DNA of 64,000 nucleotides from Shewanella glacialipiscicola (GTDB taxonomy: Bacteria > Pseudomonadota > Gammaproteobacteria > Enterobacterales > Shewanellaceae), in the NCBI RefSeq assembly GCF_023283485.1, contig NZ_JAKILU010000009.1:62001-126000 (forward strand), in the 5' to 3' direction. Made by a program: the position numbers and the translations under genes. Under the pieces are notes generated by a model. The model did not search any database, was not told where the DNA came from, and worked only from the letters and a program-made list of their open reading frames with translations. Shown here piece after piece: positions 57,385-64,000 of the stretch. Positions within the stretch are counted from its first letter, which is position 1; every line of letters begins with the position of its first letter.

Positions 57385-58551
57385 TTACGGCGCCGATAAA
57401 CGCGGTCTGGTGTTAACCAATAACTTGCCGCCGAGATAAATGCTGGTCAACATGAAGCTTGCGCCTAAGTACAACAATAAACCGTGCTCCATTTGCTCAA
57501 AACTGATAGCAACTAAGGGACCTATCACCGACCCGACAGAATAACTTAGTAACATCATTTGCGTTGCCGACACTATCTGGCTAGTCGGTAAATTGTCGCA
57601 AGCTAAGCTAATTGCAATCGGGTAGAGGGCAAATGCACAGGCGCCAAGTAATATAAAACCTATGCTAAGGCTCACTATTGAGTGTTGAGTAAGCAGGAAT
57701 ATTGCAGCAGTGCCGAGTAGGCAAAAAGCGGCCATCAAACCATTTTTATGCATACGAGGAGACAAATAACTCACCAAGGGTTGTACTAACATACCGCCCA
57801 TGATGATAAGGGCCATAAATAACCCCGTTTGCTGATCCAGCCCCATATCTTGGGACACATAAATGGGTAATAAACCATAAATTGGACCCAATAGAAACCC
57901 AGAGACTAGACAGCCTAAAATCGCTGACTTGCTCAGTTTTTTTAATACTGCTAACGAAATGGAGTGCTGTTCACTGGCCTGCGGTTGCCCACGTTTTACC
58001 AGTAAAGCCGGCAAGCTAGCGGCGGCTAATAAACCCATTATGACGAGGTAGGGTAAATGCCCTGTGGTACCTAAGTAATCAATGGCTAATTGGCCTATGG
58101 CTGTTCCGCCATAAAGCGCGGTCATATAAAGGCCTAGTCGTTTTGCACGTTGCTTTTGGGTGTCAGCCATTAATAGCCAAGATTCAACCACGACAAAGAC
58201 CCCCGCGACGGCAAATCCTGCTACAAACCGAGACAGTAACCACATCCAACTTTGTGGTACTAATATCATGGCCACAACACTACAAAGCAGAATATTTAGA
58301 AAGAGGATAAAAGCCTTACTGTGGCCGATACGCGTCACGATAGATGCGATACAAGGTGCACCAAGTAGTAGGCCAAAATAAAAAATACTCGCCAGCAAAG
58401 GTGCGAGTGAGGTATTGAGTTCAAAAAAAGTGAGCGATAGCGGGATCAAACTCATTAAATAACCAGAGGCCAATGCAAATAAACTCAAGCCAACGACGGG
58501 GACGAATATGCTGTTTTTTTGAGTAGACTGACTTAACGCGATGTTTTCCAC
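57385..58551 (-). CDS. Major facilitator superfamily transporter, YcaD-like
   Basis: A 388-residue 12-helix carrier. The A-motif region is weak, as in YcaD-type members: GLLLGAPCIASIVTRIGHSKAF near residue 60. VVESWLLMADTQKQRAKRLGLYM near residue 120 is the loop typical of the YcaD/YfkF group. Substrate unknown. Single gene, divergent from the SLC13 symporter across a 559-base gap. Confidence 0.8.
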   Translation of the reverse strand: MENIALSQSTQKNSIFVPVVGLSLFALASGYLMSLIPLSLTFFELNTSLAPLLASIFYFGLLLGAPCIASIVTRIGHSKAFILFLNILLCSVVAMILVPQSWMWLLSRFVAGFAVAGVFVVVESWLLMADTQKQRAKRLGLYMTALYGGTAIGQLAIDYLGTTGHLPYLVIMGLLAAASLPALLVKRGQPQASEQHSISLAVLKKLSKSAILGCLVSGFLLGPIYGLLPIYVSQDMGLDQQTGLFMALIIMGGMLVQPLVSYLSPRMHKNGLMAAFCLLGTAAIFLLTQHSIVSLSIGFILLGACAFALYPIAISLACDNLPTSQIVSATQMMLLSYSVGSVIGPLVAISFEQMEHGLLLYLGASFMLTSIYLGGKLLVNTRPRLSAP

Positions 58552-59110
58552 TGTATGCCCTAAAACGGATAAAAATAAAGCGAAATATGCTTAGGGGCGC
58601 GACTTTAGGACTAATTTAGAACAGGGTAAAGTGAGTTAGATTGACTGTATCGGTGAATAATATTTGTGTTTGTTTTTCAGAGGGATATTACGTTTTAAAT
58701 GTGTGTATTTTGAAGCGTAACTGTAACGTGGCTGGTGCTTTAGCTTATCGGCTTAGACGTGAATAAAATACATGCTGCTTGCGTAGACTGCCAGCAACAA
58801 GCGTTTGATTAAAGCTTAATTTGGTCATTATCACTTTGGTGAAGATTGAAATTAGATCGAGTTCACAATTTTAAACAGTCATTCTATTACAGGTTTAGTC
58901 TGGTTTTGCTCGATCTTTATTCGTTTGAAAGTTAAAAACATAACTTTAGACCGAAAATAGGTAAACTAAGCAGCTAATTGTGAGTTTATGTGCACTACAG
59001 CAGTAAAGAGTGTCGTTACTCTGTAGTAAAAACACAAAATAAAGCGCTTTGCTCGGTGTGATCAATGCCCTAAATTTGCACCAAAATTAAATGGTATTAA
59101 GGTTGTAACC
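58552..59110. other. Long gene-free region between the MFS and SLC13 genes
   Basis: 559 bases, AT-rich, divergent promoters expected. Partial CRP-like half-sites occur near 58979 (TGTGAG) and 59058 (TGTGAT) but neither has a convincing second half. No open frame, RNA gene or repeat recognised. Confidence 0.4.
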
Positions 59111-60511
59111 ATGTCTGTAACACATTCAAGTACAGTTCCCCCTAATAAATCCCCTACCAGTGATGAAATCGATAAGAAAAAAATGCTGATCCTCGCGGCG
59201 GATATTGTGCTGTTATTTGCACTGCATTATGGCTTGCCCTTCGATCAAGGAGTGAACACCGGATTAGCTATTCTGGTTTTCTCAGCCATTCTTTGGCTTT
59301 CCGAAGCTATCCACATCAGTATTACTGCGATTTTAGTGCCTATTCTTGGCGTATTTTTTGGCGTATTTGAAACCAAAGAGGCGATGAGTAATTTTGCTAA
59401 TCCGGTCATTTATCTCTTTTTTGGTGGCTTTGTACTGGCGGCGGCTTTGCACCATCAAAAGATTGATACCTTAATCGCACAAAAGCTGTTGGTGGCCTCC
59501 AAAGGCAGATTAAGCGTTGCCTGCTTTATGTTGTTTGGCGTCACCGCGCTGTTGTCTATGTGGATAAGTAACACGGCGACTGCAGCCATGATGTTACCGC
59601 TGGCTTTAGGTATTTTGTTGCAACTAGATAAAGATAAATACCACAGAACCTATGTGTTTTTACTGCTGGGGATTGCTTACTCTGCCAATATTGGCGGCAT
59701 GGGCACTCTCGTCGGTAGCCCGCCTAATGCGATTGCAGCTGCGCAAGTAGGCCTAACATTTAGTGATTGGCTTAAGTTTGGGATCCCAACCGTTATTGTG
59801 ATGCTGCCGCTAATGTGGCTAGCCTTATATTGGTATTTTAAGCCGGATCTGTCCGCCAAGATTGAAATTAAGCGAGAAAGCAACACATTGACTAATCAAG
59901 GTAAATTAACCTTGATGATATTTTTTATCACAGTGTGTTGTTGGATATTTAGTGTTCCGCTAGCGGAGGCTTTAGGTGGCATTTCTCAGTTTGATACCGT
60001 GGTCGCGCTAAGCGCTGTGGTGGTATTGGCCGGCCTAGGTTTAGTCGGTTGGAAGAAAATTGAATCGACCACTGACTGGGGCGTATTGATCTTGTTTGGC
60101 GGTGGCTTAACTTTAAGCGCTATCTTAAAAAGCACCGGCACGAGCGTATTTTTAGCTCACTTTATGACAGACATTTTTGGCAGTACACATATGTCGTTAT
60201 TTGTGTTTGCTGTGATTGCGTTTGTCGTGATGCTAACCGAGTTTGCCAGTAACACCGCCAGCGCCGCGTTGTTAGTGCCTGTGTTTGCCGCCATTGCCGA
60301 AGCATTGGGTGTGTCGCCAGTGATGTTATCTGTGATGATAGGTTTAGCGGCATCCTGTGCCTTTATGCTGCCAGTGGCAACGCCGCCCAATGCGATTGTT
60401 TATGGCTCTGGCTATATTAAGCAGTCTGAAATGGTGCGAGTTGGTATGATTATCAATATTATCAGCATGATAGTGTTGAGCATTATTGCTCATGTATTTT
60501 GGGATATCTAA
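59111..60511 (+). CDS. SLC13/DASS-family sodium-coupled anion symporter
   Basis: A 466-residue inner-membrane carrier that probably couples sodium to uptake of a dicarboxylate, tricarboxylate or sulfate. The two inverted-repeat signature loops are visible: [15 protein letters not shown] near residue 155 and [18 protein letters not shown] near 380. Each is followed by a TPPNA or SPPNA motif ([22 protein letters not shown]). These form the paired Na+ and substrate sites in VcINDY. In an organism rich in C4-acid metabolism a dicarboxylate is the best guess. RBS AAGG; own terminator. Confidence 0.87.
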   Translation: MSVTHSSTVPPNKSPTSDEIDKKKMLILAADIVLLFALHYGLPFDQGVNTGLAILVFSAILWLSEAIHISITAILVPILGVFFGVFETKEAMSNFANPVIYLFFGGFVLAAALHHQKIDTLIAQKLLVASKGRLSVACFMLFGVTALLSMWISNTATAAMMLPLALGILLQLDKDKYHRTYVFLLLGIAYSANIGGMGTLVGSPPNAIAAAQVGLTFSDWLKFGIPTVIVMLPLMWLALYWYFKPDLSAKIEIKRESNTLTNQGKLTLMIFFITVCCWIFSVPLAEALGGISQFDTVVALSAVVVLAGLGLVGWKKIESTTDWGVLILFGGGLTLSAILKSTGTSVFLAHFMTDIFGSTHMSLFVFAVIAFVVMLTEFASNTASAALLVPVFAAIAEALGVSPVMLSVMIGLAASCAFMLPVATPPNAIVYGSGYIKQSEMVRVGMIINIISMIVLSIIAHVFWDI

Positions 60512-60548
60512 ACTTATCTATTTATACGCTTATTTATTGTGCGCTCCT

Positions 60549-60576
60549 AAAAAGTACCCCGCGAGGGGTACTTTTT
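60549..60576. terminator. Bidirectional terminator between the symporter and trxC
   Basis: AAAAAGTACCCC and GGGGTACTTTTT form a 12-bp stem with a GCGA loop between convergent genes. Confidence 0.88.
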
Positions 60577-60602
60577 ATGGCGATAGGATAAAAGCGTAGC
60601 CG

Positions 60603-61025
60603 TTAACAATAATTCTTTAACCACTGTTCGAAAACCGATTTAGGTAAAGCCCCCGCTTGTTGCGCGAGTAACTGTCCTTGTTTAAAAATCATTAATGTCG
60701 GAATCGACCGAATATTATATTGAGCAGCTAGTGCTTGTTGCTCTTCGGTATTGAGTTTACCAAAGCGGAATTGATGTTCCCAAGTTTTAGCCGCTTCATA
60801 AAATATAGGGGCAAAACTTTTACAGGGGCCACACCAGCTGGCCCAAAAGTCGACCACAAGTGGTAACTCAGATTTATTAGCGTGGTTAGCAAAGTTTGCA
60901 CTCGTGAGTTCAATCGGCGCTGGCATAAACACACTGAGCTTACATTTACCGCATGTGGGCTGCTGCTTTAAACGTTCATCGGGAACCCGGTTTAGCGTAT
61001 CGCAATGTGGGCAGGCAATAATCAT
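60603..61025 (-). CDS. trxC: Thioredoxin 2
   Basis: A 140-residue cytoplasmic thioredoxin with an N-terminal zinc ribbon: two CxxC pairs, CPHCDT near residue 5 and CGKCKLS near 29. The active site WASWCGPCK is near residues 62-70, with cis-Pro in RSIPTLMIF. E. coli TrxC is 139. It usually responds to oxidative stress (OxyR); I saw no clear operator. Divergent from the FKBP gene. Confidence 0.95.
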   Translation of the reverse strand: MIIACPHCDTLNRVPDERLKQQPTCGKCKLSVFMPAPIELTSANFANHANKSELPLVVDFWASWCGPCKSFAPIFYEAAKTWEHQFRFGKLNTEEQQALAAQYNIRSIPTLMIFKQGQLLAQQAGALPKSVFEQWLKNYC

Positions 61026-61216
61026 GGTAAAACTCCAATAACGGGATTTAAGAAGATATTGGGTTGTTTAAACGTTATTTAAAGGGGCTTCTTGAGTTTA
61101 GATTCATTGTAAAAATGTATTGATAACACCGACAAGCTTTGATGCAGGTGATACAATTCTGCACAACATGTCATATCGCAAATGTATTAAGTGCGATTCA
61201 TAAAGAGATCAAATAA

Positions 61217-61555
61217 ATGACTGAATTAGAAGTTATTGACCTCAGTATCGGTGAAGGTAAGGAAGCCGTTAAAGGCGCGCTTATCACCACTCAATATCGC
61301 GGTTTCTTGCAAGATGGAACGCAATTCGATTCATCTTACGACCGAGGCCAAGCGTTTCAGTGTGTGATTGGCACTGGTCGTGTGATCAAAGGCTGGGATC
61401 AAGGTATTATGGGCATGAAAGTCGGTGGCAAGCGTAAATTGCTGGTCCCAGCTCATTTAGCTTATGGTGAACGTCAAATTGGAGCGCATATCGCACCACA
61501 CTCAGATCTGACTTTTGAAATCGAGTTGTTAGAAGTGCTGACGCGCGACGAGTAA
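61217..61555 (+). CDS. FKBP-type peptidyl-prolyl cis-trans isomerase
   Basis: A 112-residue single-domain FKBP without signal peptide, so cytoplasmic. The active-site strand elements are plain: GTQFDSSYDRGQAFQCVIGTGRVIKGWDQGIMGMKVGGKRKLLVPAHLAYG in pieces from residue 33 to 94, and the closing FEIELLEV. It speeds proline isomerisation in folding proteins. Not long enough for FklB or FkpA, which carry dimerisation domains. Confidence 0.9.
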   Translation: MTELEVIDLSIGEGKEAVKGALITTQYRGFLQDGTQFDSSYDRGQAFQCVIGTGRVIKGWDQGIMGMKVGGKRKLLVPAHLAYGERQIGAHIAPHSDLTFEIELLEVLTRDE

Positions 61556-61681
61556 TACAAGTCGTTATGGATTACGCTGGATAAGCGTGAGTGTGGCAGT
61601 TGGATCAGGTTAAAATGTTACTTTGGTAACGAGTATTTTTCACTGATTTAAAATCCTCCATCTTAAGGAAAGAGGTTTCTA

Positions 61682-62662
61682 GTGGCTTCGGATAACTCAG
61701 CAGAAAACGCGGCAGAACTCATTGCGCAACTACAAGTTGAAATTGCTCAGCTAAAACGTGAGAACGCAAATTTAACGGCATTGAATCGTCGCGCCGAAGA
61801 AAAACTTTTTGCCGCGCTTGATGGCAATGGTTTGTGCCTGTGGGAGCAGCATATCCCCAGTGGAAATTTAACGATATTTAATATGCGTTGGGGTGAGCTA
61901 TTAGGTTTTAGCCGTGAAGAACTCGCCGCACATATTGATAGCTGGAAAAGTAAATTACACCCTGACGATAAAGATTGGGTGATAAAAGCCTTTGACGACC
62001 ATGTGAGTGGTAAAGCGGATTATTACCAAGTCATACACAGAATGCTGCACAAAGACGGTAGCGTCAGTTGGGTGTCTGATCGTGGTCGTATTGTTGAGCG
62101 CCTAGCCGATGGTACGCCGCTGCGAATGATGGGTAGCCATATCGATATTACTCAAGAAAAGCGTTATGAAATTGATTTAGCACTTTTAGCCCATAGCGAT
62201 CCGCTGACTAATCTTATGAATCGCCAAGCGATTTCTAACGCATTTGATGAATGTTTACAATCCGTGGAACACGGTGGATTGTTCTTTATCGATCTTGATG
62301 GTTTTAAAGCATTAAACGATCACTACGGCCATAAGTTTGGTGATACTTTGCTGATGCATATTGCCGATACACTTGTGTTCCATGCTGGCGAATTGGCACA
62401 TATTGCCAGATTAGGCGGTGACGAGTTCGTAATATTAATGCCTACATCTGAAGTGGAAGTATTAGAAGCACTGGCACAGTCTTTACTCGATGTTTATCGA
62501 CAGGCTTTTATACTAGAAGACTGTGAAGTAAAGATAGGCCTGAGTATCGGTATCGATATTTTCGGCGCAAATGATAGTTTTGCTGAAAGCTGCGATCGTG
62601 CTGATGCCGCCATGTATCGCGTGAAACACCAAGGAAAACATGGATATTGTTTTTCGATATAA
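61682..62662 (+). CDS. PAS-GGDEF diguanylate cyclase
   Basis: A 326-residue soluble protein. A coiled coil (about 5-38, ENAAELIAQLQVEIAQLKREN) leads to a PAS_3-type domain (about 40-160), then a GGDEF domain. The cyclase signature GGDEF is at 245-249, with metal aspartate in FIDLDGFKALNDHYGHKFGD near 200. No RxxD inhibitory site precedes it. The start is GTG 61682, with AGAGG 8 bases before. It likely makes c-di-GMP in response to an unknown PAS signal. Single gene. Confidence 0.9.
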   Translation: MASDNSAENAAELIAQLQVEIAQLKRENANLTALNRRAEEKLFAALDGNGLCLWEQHIPSGNLTIFNMRWGELLGFSREELAAHIDSWKSKLHPDDKDWVIKAFDDHVSGKADYYQVIHRMLHKDGSVSWVSDRGRIVERLADGTPLRMMGSHIDITQEKRYEIDLALLAHSDPLTNLMNRQAISNAFDECLQSVEHGGLFFIDLDGFKALNDHYGHKFGDTLLMHIADTLVFHAGELAHIARLGGDEFVILMPTSEVEVLEALAQSLLDVYRQAFILEDCEVKIGLSIGIDIFGANDSFAESCDRADAAMYRVKHQGKHGYCFSI

Positions 62663-62746
62663 AAAGATGATGTGACTTTAATCACCAGAACTTAATCCAC
62701 TCATTATTGAGGGCGACATGGATAGCATCTATTGATTATTGATGTG

Positions 62747-63163
62747 TTATTCGATTGTCATCGCTTGATTGTCACAGCCCCAAACTTCAACGGCCGCGAT
62801 GTGTTTGTTCGGCGGGCCAATCCAATGACTCATAGCTTTGCATTGAATATCGCCAGATATTTGCGTGAAACACAGTTCAAAATCTCCTGCTTCGGGCGTG
62901 CGACCTAAACGTAATATGGGCAAAGTGGGTAACTTGGGCTGATAATGCCAGTTGCCATCTTTAAAATAAGCATCGTCGGGTATTTCCATCCCCGCGCCTG
63001 TGCCTTTAACTCTCGCTTCGACCAACACTAAACCCTGTAATGTGACGTTATAGTCCTCTTCCCAGCGGATTTTTTCTATGCTGTGGTTCCATGCCAAGGT
63101 GAAGTTGTCTGTGGGCACTTGGGCCCACAGTGTTCCCGCTAGGCCTAAACACAGGCCTAGCAT
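62747..63163 (-). CDS. DUF1850 protein, partner of a TAXI-TRAP transporter
   Basis: A 138-residue exported protein: a short signal-like N-terminus (MLGLCLGLAGTLWA) and a beta-rich domain with LAWNHSIEKIRWEEDY, the HSIE signature of DUF1850. Such genes accompany fused-permease TRAP transporters, as here 45 bases downstream. Role unknown, possibly a periplasmic accessory. An in-frame stop 24 bases upstream of the ATG limits the start. Confidence 0.75.
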   Translation of the reverse strand: MLGLCLGLAGTLWAQVPTDNFTLAWNHSIEKIRWEEDYNVTLQGLVLVEARVKGTGAGMEIPDDAYFKDGNWHYQPKLPTLPILRLGRTPEAGDFELCFTQISGDIQCKAMSHWIGPPNKHIAAVEVWGCDNQAMTIE

Positions 63164-63208
63164 GGGTTTACTTTCAAAGACTGATTAACGACCAATAATC
63201 TCAAGAGT

Positions 63209-64000
63209 TTATCCTTGTTCTGTTAGGCGTTTGAGTTTGCGTGCACGCAAGCTGTGCTGCACGATGAAGAGTAACGCCAGCCCAAAGCCAATTTCATCGC
63301 TTAATGGCGTAGCGAGAATTAAACTCGCCCCTGCAAGGAAGCCAATAACCCGTTCCCACCAGTAGAGGTTTTGCAGTAAGTATCCAGTAAAAATCACGCC
63401 CCAAATGCCGATAGCGACAGTCGCCTTAAGCACAACAAAGCCCGTGGCCAACCAGCTGTCACCCTGCAGCATTAATGCGGGATCGTAAACCGCCATAAAG
63501 GGGATCACAAAGCCCGCAATCGCGATGCGAATCGCCCACAGGCTGATTTTAAGTCCAGACTCCCTTGCAATCGGCGCCGCAGCAAAACAAGCTAATGCAA
63601 CGGGCGGCGTGAGATCGGCCATAATGCCAAAATAGAATACAAACATATGTGACACAATCAACGGCACACCTAAGTCAAGTAATGCGGGCGCTGCAATTGA
63701 GCTGGTAATAATATAGTTGGGAATGGTGGGGATCCCCATACCAAGTACTAGGCAAGTGACCATAGTTAATACGAGTGATAAGAACAGGTTATCTTGACCT
63801 ACCGCCAAAATATAACTCGCGAAAGTTGAGGCAATCCCCGTAAGGGAAACGATACCGATAATTACGCCCACTAAAGCACAAGCAATACCCACAGGCACGG
63901 CATGGCGAGCACCTTCAACCAGCGCATGTAAGCAAATAGTGAGTGTTTCTTTACCGCCTTGAATAAACCAACAAATTGCGACTAATAGCGCAATAACACC
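63209..64000 (-). CDS. TRAP transporter fused permease (DctQM), C-terminal part only
   Basis: The frame is open to the window edge; 263 C-terminal residues are visible, so the start lies outside. It is the DctM-type large permease with about eight helices here, and the family motif EGARHAVPVGIACALVGVIIG at the edge, then GMGIPTIPNYIITSSIAAPAL. With DUF1850 it fits the TAXI subfamily, which takes up organic acids such as C4-dicarboxylates or glutamate with a periplasmic binding protein. That binding protein would lie upstream, outside the window. Not a pseudogene. Confidence 0.87.
   Translation of the reverse strand, partial: GVIALLVAICWFIQGGKETLTICLHALVEGARHAVPVGIACALVGVIIGIVSLTGIASTFASYILAVGQDNLFLSLVLTMVTCLVLGMGIPTIPNYIITSSIAAPALLDLGVPLIVSHMFVFYFGIMADLTPPVALACFAAAPIARESGLKISLWAIRIAIAGFVIPFMAVYDPALMLQGDSWLATGFVVLKATVAIGIWGVIFTGYLLQNLYWWERVIGFLAGASLILATPLSDEIGFGLALLFIVQHSLRARKLKRLTEQG

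Overview
The window is about 64 kb of gammaproteobacterial chromosome. Gene content, gene order and protein sequences all point to Shewanella. Examples are trxA/rho divergent from rhlB-gppA, pilBCD-coaE-zapD-yacG-mutT, nadC/ampDE/pdhR-aceEF-lpd, acnB, rsd/hemE, purHD and a frdCAB fumarate reductase. Genus-level assignment is inference from recognition; no search was run. No rRNA, tRNA, IS element, prophage or CRISPR array was seen. Coding density is high and most transcription units end in clear intrinsic terminators.

Layout. 0.1-4.4 kb: a phosphoribosyltransferase gene with a structured leader, then frdCAB (minus strand), a di-haem menaquinol:fumarate reductase of the Wolinella type. 4.8-9.6 kb: rho and trxA divergent from rhlB and a short gppA/ppx, then an exported thioredoxin-like protein. 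9.8-18.5 kb: mutT, yacG, zapD, coaE, pilD, pilC and pilB on the minus strand. These are followed by an AT-rich O-antigen-ligase-like gene facing the major pilin gene pilA, whose product ends in serine. 19-29 kb: nadC, ampDE, then pdhR-aceEF and lpd (pyruvate dehydrogenase) with a perfect PdhR operator just before pdhR. 29-39 kb: a beta-propeller/PAS/GGDEF/EAL protein, a PlpD-type patatin autotransporter, an M13 lipoprotein peptidase and an HAD sugar phosphatase. 39-48 kb: acnB, rsd, an unannotated minus-strand small-RNA candidate, hemE, a second GGDEF/EAL membrane protein and an SDR enzyme. 48-55 kb: a small unknown protein, an IMPa-like M88 metalloprotease lipoprotein, and purH-purD. 55-64 kb: a ZntR-like regulator with a Cys-rich permease, an MFS carrier, a SLC13 symporter, trxC, an FKBP, a diguanylate cyclase and the 3' end of a TRAP transporter operon.

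How the parts work together. Central carbon and redox metabolism dominates: the pyruvate dehydrogenase complex with its pyruvate-sensing repressor, aconitase B, quinol:fumarate reductase, C4-dicarboxylate transport candidates and three thioredoxin-fold proteins. A second theme is surface behaviour: type IV pilus assembly, likely pilin glycosylation, three c-di-GMP enzymes, a secreted lipase and a secreted glycoprotease-like enzyme. A third is purine metabolism (phosphoribosyltransferase, purH, purD).

The items most worth a second look are: (1) a ~90-nt small RNA or attenuated leader between rsd and hemE, with a near-consensus extended -10 promoter and an intrinsic terminator; (2) the pilA/O-antigen-ligase pair, resembling TfpO-type C-terminal serine pilin glycosylation; (3) the zntR-permease operon, whose permease carries a cytoplasmic-loop array of Cys-Cys pairs; (4) a FrdC that keeps all four haem histidines but seems to lack the E-pathway glutamate; and (5) a cluster of mini-palindromes between pilD and coaE.
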